Assembly (NCBI GenBank): GCA_037176725.1
Contig: JAZBRS010000026.1
Span: 150,733,501 to 150,797,500 of the forward strand
Reading direction: 5' to 3'
DNA from: Posidonia oceanica
Taxonomy: Eukaryota; Streptophyta; Magnoliopsida; Alismatales; Posidoniaceae
DNA: 64,000 nt
Position numbers and translations under genes: made by a program. Shown here in pieces: positions 35,560-45,297 of the stretch (positions are counted from its first letter, which is position 1; the number at the start of each line of letters is the position of its first letter). The notes beneath the pieces are model-generated. The model worked only from the letters and a program-made list of their open reading frames with translations, searched no databases and was not told where the DNA came from.

Positions 35560-35890
35560 TTGCATTTGCATGGCTTTTTCCGAGGTTTTTGCTTCGCTGT
35601 TTTGGCACCGTTTTGCGTATCCATCTGTTTTCTTGTCTCGTTTTGCGCACTGTCTTGCCTTCTCGTTCGTTTTGCGTGCCGGTTTTATTCTTTCGCCCCG
35701 TTTTGCGTGCCATTCTGTTTTCTCGTCCTGTTTTGCGTGCCTTCCTGCTCTCTTGTCTCGTTTTGCGCGCTGCCTTGTTTTCCGCTCGTTTTGGGTGCCG
35801 GTTTCGCTCTTTTGCATCGTTTTGCGTGCGTTGTTCGCTTCCCGCCTCGTTTTGCGTGTTTCGCGCCGTTTTCTCTTGCATGTCGATCCC
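35560..35890. repeat. 30-bp degenerate tandem repeat in solo LTR E
   Basis: CGTTTTGCGTGCC-type words recur near 35639, 35669, 35699, 35729, 35759, 35789, 35818 and 35848, a period of about 30. This creates open frames of 107-160 codons on both strands, none with a recognisable domain. Related GCAAAACGATGC words occur in the C LTR (50270-50500). Confidence 0.75.
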
Positions 35891-36516
35891 ATTGCATGGT
35901 TTTTCACGCTGTTTTGTTTTCTCGCTTGCATTTGCATATAGGGCTGTGATGCTTACTGCCTGGAGTTCTCACGAGCTAGGTTACGCCTGGTTCGGAACAC
36001 AGACAGCGCAGCTGAGCACTTAGAGAGCACGTTTACTTCCTTGCATTGTTTCTTCCCACTTAGAGCACTCCTTGAGCACTCATTTAGGCATTCATAGGCA
36101 CATAGGCATTCAATCCTGCATCTTTCTGCGTATGCGAGCGTAAGCCTAGAAAGACCGATTTTCGGGCGTGTCGGGGGTGCCTAATACCTTCCCCGCACGT
36201 AACAGGAGTCCTTACCCTGTCTTTTGGCCCGCAATGACCGTACCGCCCTTATCCTAGGCTAGAGTTATCTCATTTGCATGTATTTGCATTTGTTTCCCTT
36301 CGCATTGCTTTGCTTTGCATTTATTGCTCGGTTTTGCGCGTTAATTCACGCATTACCTCGGTTTTCCTCGTCTTCCGTTAATAGACGTGGTGGCGACTCT
36401 GATTTGTCTTATCTTTCCTTTTTCTCCTCGATTTTAAGTATTTTTCGAGTTGAGCCTCTTCCTCGGATCTCAATCGCCGCTAAATAGCGAGCCTGGTTCC
36501 GATCGGGATCGCTACA

Positions 36517-36840
36517 ACATGTAACTGGACTAACTTGTAATAAAAGTAAAGTTACAGATTAAAACATAATGCAATAAGGTTACAAAATGAAATCTAAAAT
36601 GTGACTGGACTAACTTGTAATGAAAGTAAACTAACAGATTAAAAGCTAATGCAATAAAGTTTTAACAATGAATTAAATGAAATTTAAAACAGAACAGGAC
36701 TTACTTGTAATAAAAATAAACTAACATATTAAATGCTAATGCAATAAAGTTTTAACAATGAATTAAATGAAATGCAAACAAACCAGGACTTACATGCAAT
36801 AAAAGTAACTTACTAAGCTTTATTTTAATGCAACCTAATC
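36517..36840. repeat. Continuation of the 90-bp array right of solo LTR E
   Basis: ACATGTAACTGGACTAACTT at 36517 continues the unit interrupted at 30715, which confirms the insertion point. About three more degenerate units follow before the GC-rich part of the B LTR. Confidence 0.8.
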
Positions 36841-38428
36841 TAAACTAAGTTAACTCATTTAAATAAAACGAAAACGAATGCAAAAAAAATAAAGGAACAG
36901 TACCACTTACCTGGTGCAAAGGAGCTGTCAGCGAGGGTGGTTGCTGGCGAGCTGGAGGCACGGCTGGGCCTCGACGGCGGTAGGGGAGGCGAGAGGATGG
37001 CTCGGCGGAGGTGTGGCGGCAAAGAGGGGGGCGATTCCGGCACGGTGGGGGCGCTGGCGGCTCGCTAGAGCTGCTCCAAATCTCATCGGAGCCGGAGAAG
37101 AAAACAAAACTAGAGGTTGGGCGAGGGCTTTGAGCCAAGGGGGAGGATCTGGAAGCGAGAGCGGAACGTCCTGGAGGTGAGGGGAGGTCCACTCGGCCAT
37201 GACGACGCCTGGAGGGCTCTGACAACGTCGATGGGTCACGGTAGAGGAAACCAGGTTCGCGGTGGTGCTGGGCGCGGCAACGAGAGGCCTAAGGCCTTGG
37301 GCTCGGTCGGTGGAGGTGCGGAGGAGGTCTGAGAGGCGACGGATAGTCCTCTCCTCCTCTCTGCACTCAGATGGCAGTGATGGGTGCAGCCGACGATATT
37401 TTCTCTCTCTTTCTTCTCTCTGTTGCTCTCACAGAGGTCTGGGCTTGCAGGTGGACTCGTGGAGGGTTCCTGGAGGTGGAGAGCAATGGTGGAATGGTCG
37501 TGGAAGCAAGGGAGAGGAGCAGGTCGGAGAACGGCCAATGCAGTCCGGCTTAGAGAAGAATTATCCTTTTCTCTCTCCTAGGTTATCCTCTCCTCTCATC
37601 GGTGATGGCTCTTGCAGGTGGGTTCGTGGGTGGTTCCTGGAGGTGGAGAGCGATGGTGGAAGGCAAGGGAGAGGAGACCCCAGGAGGAAGAAGGATGCAG
37701 TCGGGTTCGGCCAAGAGAAGAAGTTCTCTTTCTCTCTCTCTCCTAGGATATTGTTTTTTTTCTCTTCACCTCGGTTATTCCTCCTCCTCTCTCCTAGGGT
37801 GGCTGCTACTATTATATTCCGGTGGGGAGATGAGGAAGGCCAATGGATGAGGGTGAGGTGGAGGCAATGGGTTTAGGGTTTTTTTTTTCCAAATGGGGAT
37901 TCCAAATGGGATTAGGGTTTAAGGTTTTTGAATGGTTGTGGGTCTCTTGTTTGTGAATGGTTGTGGGTTTAGGGTTTAGGGTTTTGGTTGTGAAAATGGG
38001 ATTTGAAATGGGTTAGGGTTTGCACGGGCTTGAGAATAAATGGGAAATTAGGGTTTAGTGGGTTTGAGGGTTTGTGTCGGATTTAAAGGTTTAAGGGAAT
38101 AAAAGGGTTTTGAGTTCAATGGACTGATGTGGGTTGATGTGGGCCTAATGAAGTTGGGTTGTGGGCCTTGAGTTTAATGGGTTTAATTGGGCTTAGTTAT
38201 GGGCCAAAGGTGGGCTTAATGGGCTTAGGGTTTGAGGTTTAGGGTTTAGGGTTTTGGGTTTTGGGTGTGAGTGGGATTTGGGTTTGAGGTTTTGGGTTTA
38301 ATTGGGATTTGGGTTTGAGTGAATTTTGTAGTGTTTTTTTTTTTTAGGTTTTGGTTGTGGTTTAGGTTTGGGGTTCGAGTCCACCAGAGAAGAGCCTTTA
38401 ATGCAGGAGTCAAAATGGAGTGTCTGCA

Positions 38429-39059
38429 GATGCCCCTCCCTGAGCAAGGTTGAGCGGAGCGAGACCGTGACTCAGGATTGACAAGACACCCCACCTGACG
38501 CTAGTGAGAGCCAGAGGTTGCTGTTGACGTGAGTCACTTACTTGGCGGATGCACCGAAAGTCATGACTCATTGCCGCGATGCAAATGCAAATGTAGATGC
38601 CTGTGCCAATGCTTACGCTAATGAGATGCTTACACTAACGCTCGTTGCTCTGTGCTCCACTGGGAGAAAAGCAGGTGATGCATGCACGCGGTTTGGTGGA
38701 AAATGCAATGCAGCTTGCCGAACCGCACTTAAGGGAAAGCCGTACGATTGAAGTGCGTTGGGCCAAATTAACTTCAGTGCGGGGGTGCCGTTCGCTGGGA
38801 ACTCCCGAGGCGAAGGCGATGCATGTGTAACAAGATGCTGTGGGTGTGCATGCGGTGGCGGGTGCGTAATGCAAAGGAAGCGATCCTGGCCGTGCACTAC
38901 CGCGGGTGTCATCTTAAGCTAGATGGCTGTAAGGAAGCCGCGGGATGCCGAAGATACCACTTTAAGCGATGCACGAACCAGGAGTTCGATTTCCTAAGCA
39001 CGCAATGTTCAGGAAAGCGGAATGCGGAAGTTGGTGTAATGACTACAGGGAGTAGCAGC
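38429..39059 (-). other. Element B PPT and conserved 3' tail block
   Basis: The minus-strand PPT GCTCAGGGAGGGGCATC abuts the LTR at 38428. The next 150 bases match the corresponding tails of A and C (GACACCCCACCTGACGCTAG, GAGTCACTTA). They are followed by ATGCAAATG-type simple repeats (38575-38630) and unassigned sequence. No coding region is supported. Confidence 0.72.
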
Positions 39060-39296
39060 GCAATGAGAATGCAATGTAATGCGATGTTATGCAGTGAAAT
39101 GCAATGCGATGTATGCAATGAAATGCAATGCGATGTATGCAATGCAATACAATGTAATGTAATGCAATGCGATGTATGCATTGTATGCAATGTATGCAAT
39201 GTAAATGTATGCAATGTATTGCAATGTAATGCAATGTATGCAATGTAATGTAATGTATGCAATGTAATGCAATGCGATGTATGCAATGTAATGTGA
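39060..39296. repeat. AATGC/AATGT microsatellite
   Basis: About 235 bases of ATGCAATGTATGCAATGT-like words built from 4- to 6-base steps. The His/Ile/Tyr-rich and Cys/Asn-rich frames on the two strands are artefacts of this repeat. Confidence 0.92.
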
Positions 39297-39815
39297 CACC
39301 AAGCGACAAATCGGCAGTTAATCCAAACTTACGCAAAGAGGGGCGCCAGACAAGATTAACGTGCTTACCGTCTGGGCTGTTAGGGCTGTCAGCTCGAAAA
39401 AGAACTCCAGACAAGACTATCGTGCTTGCCGTCCATGATGCCAGACACTTTAACGGATGTCATCCGGGCAGTTAGGGCTGCCAGCCTGAGAAGAGATGAG
39501 GGCAAGATACCAAAGGCAGCAAAAAGATGCCCCTGGTATTAGATGGATGATACCAGGGGCAGCTGAAATGCTCCTGGCATTGAGAAAGGACGCCAGACAG
39601 GTTGACAGTTGTCGATCGAGCAGTTAGGACTGCCAGCCCGAAATGAAAACGAAAGATACCTCAAGGTGGCAAAAAAGATGCCCCTGGTATCGGGAAACGA
39701 TACCAGGGGGCAGCAGAAGTGCTCCTGGCATCAAGGAAAGCTAGACAATGTGATGGTTATCAGCTGAACAGTTAGGGATGTCAGCCCAAAAGGAAATGAA
39801 CGATACTGCAAGGCT
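39297..39815. repeat. Element B repeat modules and two bracket hairpins
   Basis: Several copies of a module around CCAGACAAGACTATCGTGC and CAGTTAGGGCTGCCAGCC alternate with hairpins. One is CCCCTGGTATTA/TGATACCAGGGG (39530-39559). The other is CCCCTGGTATCG/CGATACCAGGGG (39681-39709). The same order (modules, hairpin, array) is seen in A at 5700-5998. Confidence 0.72.
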
Positions 39816-41390
39816 TTTCCTCAAAATAAGAAAGCAAGCCATGAGGCTCTGAAAAGAAACGCAAGGAGGGCTCTTCCTCAAATTAAAGAAGGAAGCCTAC
39901 GAGACTCCGAAGAAACATGCAAGGGGGGCTCTTCCTTAAATTAAGGAAGCAAGCCTGCGAAACTCCAAAGAGAAACGCAAGGGGGCTCTTCCTCAAATTA
40001 AGGAAGGAAGCTCGCAAGACTCCGAAGAAATACACAAGGGGACTCTTCCTCAAATTAAGGAAGCAAGCCCATGAGAGTACGAAGAGACACGCAACGGGGG
40101 CTCTTCCTCAAATTAAGGAAGCAAGCCCGCGAGACTCCGAAGAGACACGCAAGGGGCACTTCCTCAAATTAAGGAAGCAAGCCTGCGAGACTCCGAAGAG
40201 AAACGCAAGGGGACTCTTCCTCAAATTAAGGAAGCAAGCCCGCGAAACTCTGAAGAGAAACATAAGGGGGGCTCTTCCTCAAATTAAGGAAGCAAGCCTG
40301 CGAGACTCCGAAGAGACACGCAAGGGGGACTCTTCCTCAAATTAATGAAGCAAGCCCACGAGACTCCAAAGAGAAACGCAAGGGGGCTCCTCCTCAAATT
40401 AAGGAAGCAAGCCCGCAAGACTATGAAGAGACATGCAAGGGGGCTTTTCCTCAAATTAAGGAAGCAAGCTCACGAGACTCCGAAGAGACACGCAAGGGGG
40501 CTCTTCCTTAGAATAAGGAAGCAAGCCCGCGAAACTTTGAAGAGACACGCAAGGGGGCTTTTCCGCAAATTAAGGAAGCAAGCCCCTGCAACTCCGAAGA
40601 GAAATGCAAGGGAGCTCTTCCTCAAATTAAGGAAGCAAGCCCGCGAGACTCTGAAGAGAAACGCAAGGGGGCTCTTCCTCAAATTAAGGAAGCAAACCTG
40701 CGAGACTCCGAAGAGACACGCAAGGGGGGCTCTTCCTCAAATTAAGCAAGCCCGCAAGACTCTGAAGAGAAACGTAAGGGGGTTCTTCCTCAAATTAAGG
40801 AAGCAAACCCGCGAAACTCCGAAGAGGCACGCAAAGGGGGCTCTTCCTCAAATTGAGGAAGTAAGCTCGCGAAACTCCGAAGAGAAACGCAAGGGGGGCT
40901 CTTCCTTAAATTAAGGAAGGAAATCTGTGAGACTCCGAAGAGACATACAAGGGGGCTCTTCTTCAAATTAAGGAAGCAAACCAGCGAAACTCCGAAGAGA
41001 AACGCAAGGGGGGCTCTTCCTCAAATTAAGGAAGCAAGTCCACGAGACTCCGAAGAGAAATACAAGGGGGCTCTTCCTCAAATTAAGGAAGTAAGCCTAC
41101 GAGACTCCGAAGAGAAATGCATGGGAGCTTTTCCTCAAATTAAAGAAGCAAGCCCACGAAACTCCGAAGTGAAACGCAAGGGTGCTCTTCCTCAAATTAA
41201 GGAAGCAAGCCCACGAGACTCCGAAGAGACACGCAAGGGGGCTCTTCCTCAATTTAAGGAAGCAAACCTGCGAAACTCTGAAGAGAAACGCAAGGGGGGC
41301 TCTTCCTCAAATTAAGGAAGTAAGCCCGCGAGACTTCGAAGAGAAACGCAAGGGGGCTGTTCCTCAAATTATGGAAGCAAGCCAACAAAT
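39816..41390. repeat. 57-bp tandem array of element B
   Basis: About twenty-seven copies of a unit starting CTCTTCCTCAAATTAAGGAA, then GCAAGCCCGCGAGACTCCGA and AGAGAAACGCAAGGGGG. The spacing is 57 bases, for example 40624 to 40681. It is homologous to the array of A unit for unit. The 189- and 142-codon frames here follow from the period and are not genes. At 41391-41530 the units switch to the A-like form (GATGTGACTTCGAAAAGGCA). Confidence 0.94.
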
Positions 41391-42480
41391 AGATGTGACT
41401 TCGAAAAGGCACGCAATGGTGCTCGTCCTCAGACTGACTGAGGAAACAAGCAAAACAAATAGATGTGACTTCGAAAAGGCACGCAAAGGCGCTCGTCCTC
41501 AAACTGATTAAGGAAACAAGCAGTCATAACCTCGAAAGGGCATGCAAAGGGAGGGTAATACCACAGGGCAACAAAAAAGATATCCCTGGTATCAGAGATG
41601 ATACTAGGGAACAATCAAAGCACCCTTGGCATCAAAACGGAGATATAGACAAAACTAACGCCCTTGTCAAGCGAGTAGATAGGGTTACCAGCCCGGATGC
41701 ATGGAGGATGAATGTAAGGACTCACCGTGCAATGTGCAATGCCAGAGGGGGAATGCAATGGTAGGTGCAAACAAAAATGCGGGGGCCCATCATGGTGAGT
41801 GTGCAATGGTCTCAGAGTGGGCATGCGATGTAACGTCACGGAGTGGCAAACAAGGGACATACTGGTCATCACGGACCACCCAACGCGGTGGACAGCAAAA
41901 CTTGAAAAGCGCGGAGCCTCTAGGTGAGGTCAGGCAAGAAGTGCTCGTCCTTCACTCCGATTTTCGAAAACAGGGAGAAGGGAAGGTAGATTATCATGCA
42001 TTTATGTTTTTGGTGGCCTTGGATTCAAAGCAGCTAATGCCGAGAGGATGCTTCTACAATTTTTGACTCAGGGGATTCTCGATCCTCGCGCAACGCCATG
42101 CCGAGTTGTGGTCGGTGGCTCTCATTCTCATTCTCAGTTCGTGAGGAGGTCTCAGCTTTGCAAAGCATAGCCTTTGGCTGCATGTGGGTAGCAGAGGCGT
42201 TCGGTGTAGCTTCATAGCTTCCGTCTCAAGTCCTCGGGGACCGACTACTGCTTCAAACACTCACGGATTGTATTTCTTTTCCCCTCATGAGTGACTGGAG
42301 TCGCATCTAGCTTGCCAGGGATGTAGAATTGTTGTCTGCACGGAGGGGTTGGAGTGTGCTGCTACGCTCGGAGGGTGGGGTCAGGTCCTCCTGATAATGC
42401 TTCCCGTGCAGTTGGCAATGTGGTGCTTACAGTCGAAAGTTGAGGGGGCTTCGATGCTTATCTGAGTCACTCCTCTCATG
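41391..42480. other. Element B spacer right of the array
   Basis: It begins with two or three A-type repeat units and the bracket hairpin at 41583-41610 (TCCCTGGTATCA with TGATACTAGGGA). A module AGCGAGTAGATAGGGTTACC follows near 41670. The rest (41700-42480) has no recognisable coding region or repeat. Confidence 0.55.
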
Positions 42481-43267
42481 GGCGCCTTCTTTCTTCAACT
42501 TCTGTCTTCATTTTTCTTTTCTGCCTAGCATGCATATCATGTTATCATATTTTTCTACTCACATGATCTCTATTCTTTTGGATATGTATGTCTTCGCCCT
42601 CTTGGGTTAGCAGTCCCAGGTGAGGTGTTAAGAGTTCGATTGATCGGCGTACACCCTCAGTCTCTGTAATGTGTACAAGTAGCCTCTGGCTATGCTCTAC
42701 TCTGCTTTGGTCCTCTCTATGTCTGGTGGACTCTCTTGATAAGGTGGATCTCGCTTCTTGGAGTTTTGAGCTCAGCAAGAAGTTCTATTATTGCTCTAAG
42801 TCTCACTTTGTGGCCACATGCAAAGAGATGGCACTGCTCGGGTGAGTTCTACCTGAGATTGTTAATGCTTAACATCCTCTCGGCGTTGCTTGTTGTCCAA
42901 CCCCGGTTTTCTGATTATAAATTTTTTTTGGTTTTTCGGTATTTTAGAAAGGGAATAAGCATGTTTTGGGTTTTTCCATATGTTTTGTTTTTTTTTTTTA
43001 GTTTAAAGAAAACATAAAAAGGGAGAACCAGTGGAAAGGAAAGCATGTTTTTGTTGCTTTTGATTTTTTCGATTTCTTTGATGTTTTTGTCTTTTTCAGC
43101 ATGTATAAAATGATATGTACATGCAGGAAGCGGAAATGCATGTTTTGGGTTTTGACGGATTTTATAATTTTTATATTTTTGATAATGCAAGAAACATGAA
43201 AGCGAGCAAAACCGAAAAGATGAATGACTATGCTTACAAAAGGAAAAGACAAGGTAAAAGGTACTTA
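42481..43267 (-). other. Probable intron and downstream piece of the element B gag-like gene
   Basis: The minus strand reads CTGGCAG|GTAAGTACC with the GT at 43267-43268, a near-perfect 5' splice site inside the gag-like frame. The sequence after it (43260-42900) is T- and A-rich on both strands and looks intronic. A possible later exon lies around 42840-42600 (RAIIELLAELKTPRSEIHLI), broken by TAG codons. The acceptor could not be placed. Confidence 0.4.
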
Positions 43268-45297
43268 CCTGCCAGCAACCTCTGGACGGAGGTGCTGGAC
43301 CCACTCCCGCGCTGCTGGCGCTGCCCTGGCGTGTCTGGCCACATATCCCCTTGTCCTTGCATAAACGTCTTGACTGAATCGAGGAAACGGGAAGTTCAGG
43401 ATGTGGGACAGCAAAGGGGGCTGGAACGAGTCCGATGGAACCAGAAGGGTCCGTCGGAGAAGGAACAGAGTCGAGAGCAATGGGATCGAACACTAGAGAT
43501 TCGAGATCAATGAGTTCCCACACGATGTTCAGGAGGGCACGGTAGTCGTCCGTCGAGTGCCCGACGACCCGATGGTAGAGGCAGTACGCATTCGCAACAT
43601 ACCATCGTGGAAGCGGCCCTAGCGGAGGGCGTGCTTTCGGGTGCCCCAGAAACGACGCAAATCGAGAAAAGAGGATGCTTAGCGGTTCACCAAGTGGGGT
43701 GAAATCACTCTCAGTGCGGTGGCCTCTGCTCAGGTTGTCGTCCCTGCCGAACGAGTGAGATGTGATGCACCGGTTTGATGGGAGGAATGTCAAGAGAGGG
43801 CTTGAGAGGGTGGACCAAAGATGCAAGAGGAGACGGGGTTGACAGGGAAACCAATGGGGCCAAAGCCAGGGACAAACCGACGCGACCAGGAGGATCGGTC
43901 GAGGAGGAAGAGGAGTCAGGTTGCACCAGGGGTACTGAGACTGTCCCCTGCTCGCACTCGCCCTCCCCACCAATCAGATCCTGAATGGCGTCCTGGAGAG
44001 TGAAGTAGTCATCAGTCGCGTGTCCCGCGGCCTGATGGTAGTCACAGTACAAGCCTGCGTCAAACCACCGTGGAAGTGGGTCCGGTGGTGGACAAACCTT
44101 AGGGAGACTCAGATAAGGTGCGACCTTAGGGAAGATAACGCTCAAAGGTGCAGCCAGCGGAGCATAGCCGCTTTCGGTGCGGCGATCACGTCTTTCCTTT
44201 GGCAACGATCCCTGTCGAGCCGGTGTGACGTGGTGCATAGGCTCGACGGGAGGAGCATCAAGAGAGGGCTCGAGAGAAGGGGTAGGAAGTGGAGGCTTCA
44301 CAAGAAGGGGAGGCGATGCGGGAGTGGAGATCCTAATTATCTCGGCATCAATGAGGTCTCAAATCCAGTCCTGCAGGATGAAACACCTATCGGTCAAATG
44401 ACTGACAGATCGTTGAAATGCACAGAACAGGTGCAGCCTAAACCACAGCGGAAGGGGGTCCAGTGATGGGTGAACTGCAGGGAGTGTCAAGAGATGGGCA
44501 ACCCTAGGGAATAAGAAGCTGAGTGAAAGGCCCAAGGGAGCAAAGTCGGGAGCCGAGCATCAGGCATGCTTCACCTTTTACCGCGGCTCACGGGGAGCAA
44601 GGAGCACAGGACAGCTAGGGGGCACGATCGGAGCAGGGAAAGGAAGTGCAGGAGATGGGGTTGCGACAGTGGAAAGTTGACTCTGCAAAGCTTGAGCTAA
44701 GGCCTGCATCTCTTGAGCCACCTAAGAGAAGGATTCAACCTAGGGGGATAAGGCAGCTAGGGTGGTGAAGCTAGAGGACGCGAGGGGCCCTAACGGGGGT
44801 TCTACTGGATTAAGAAAGGGGAACCCAACTAAGGAACCTGATGGGAAGAAGGAACATGCCTCGGCACGAGGACCAAGAGTCAGATATAGAAGTGATCTAA
44901 AATAAGGGTCGAAAGGGGGCATGATCGACAAAAGGGGTGGTGATATCCCAGCGTGAGATGTCAACGATGATCTCTGAGGCAAGGGAGCAGACTGGCCAGA
45001 CAGAGGGACGACAGCTACGGGTGCAAAAGGCACGCTTGAGAAACAAGGCGGCTGGCCTGCAGACAAAGGAGACACCTGATAGCTCAGACGATCGATGCCG
45101 AAAGGAAACAGGGGTTGACCCTATGCCTCGGCATGAGGTGCCACAGGTAGAGAGAAGGCAAAGGTAGCTGGATCAGGGAGTGCTCCCGGAGGAGGTGCCT
45201 GGAGAAAGGGGCAGATGCCAGCCAGAAGAACAGGAGTACACTGACTGTCAACCCCAGAATCCGTGGGAGGAAACGGGCTAGAGGGTGGATCCCCCAT
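43268..45297 (-). pseudogene. Element B gag-like ORF with triplicated zinc-knuckle module
   Basis: The likely start is the ATG at 45297-45295, 115 bases after a strong acceptor (AG at 45412-45413). The first third is Pro/Ser-rich. A module of about 60-70 residues then occurs three times. The knuckle parts read CAFQRSVSHLTDRC (about 44430-44390), CDYHQAAGHATDDY (about 44050-44010) and CLYHRVVGHSTDDY (about 43590-43550). Each is preceded by P-x-DPLP-x-WF or a variant and followed by an LQDAIQDLI-like helix. Copies are separated by Pro/Ser-rich linkers with APPVEPMHHVTPARQGS or SLDIPPIKPVHHISLVRQG. TAG stops (for example near 44740 and 45125) again fit lost CAG codons. No Gag core like that of A is recognised. 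Confidence 0.7.

Larger units (their letters stand above)
30716..36516 (+). mobile_element. Element E: 5.8-kb solo LTR in opposite orientation inside element B
   Basis: E starts TGTTGACACCCC and ends GGGATCGCTACA, and both ends correspond to the family LTR ends in plus orientation. The flanks are ACATA (30711-30715) and ACATG (36517-36521), a 5-bp duplication with one G-to-A change. A repeat copy nearby reads ACATG uninterrupted. There is no PBS, PPT or coding domain, so this is a solo LTR left by LTR-LTR recombination. Inside are CCAAACCCTAACCC words near the start and an A-rich stretch (31400-32150). These are followed by a GC-rich zone (32420-33850) ending in donor-like CCAGAG|GTAAAC at 33558, the family block (36140-36220, reversed) and a PBS-like GGTGGCGACTC. 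Confidence 0.87.
27609..38428 (-). repeat. 3' LTR of element B, about 5.0 kb, split by solo LTR E
   Basis: It runs TGTAGCTATCCCC to GGAGTGTCTGCA. Removing E (30716-36516) and one target copy leaves about 5,014 bases. The inner 330 bases match 47048-47375 with roughly 7-8 % differences by eye. It contains two PBS-like motifs (27713-27723 and 27895-27906), the family block near 28038-28110 and degenerate GGGGCCTAAGTGCAA repeats (28960-29320). After those come a 90-bp array and, right of E, a GC-rich segment with donor-like CAG|GTAAGT (36909-36913). The outer 550 bases are GT-rich with TTTAGGG-like words. No gene is supported. Confidence 0.9.

Noticed and set aside
35455..36023. Overlapping frames of 107-160 codons on both strands in solo LTR E
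   Set aside because: Caused by a degenerate 30-bp repeat. Cys/Phe/Leu or Arg/Lys/Asn repetition and no recognisable domain.
37860..38330. Interstitial telomere repeat
   Set aside because: TTTAGGG words are scattered and degenerate, lie inside a defined LTR, and have counterparts in the other LTRs.
39043..39414. His/Ile/Tyr-rich frames of 120 codons
   Set aside because: Translation of an AATGC/AATGT microsatellite.
39917..41511. Lys/Arg-rich frames up to 189 codons in element B
   Set aside because: Same by-product of a 57-bp tandem array. No domain, and unit-wise repetition.
42915..43973. 352-codon frame as a complete protein
   Set aside because: Its last 120 codons lie beyond a near-perfect splice donor at 43268 and are low-complexity Lys/Asn/Phe. 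Only the knuckle part is credible.
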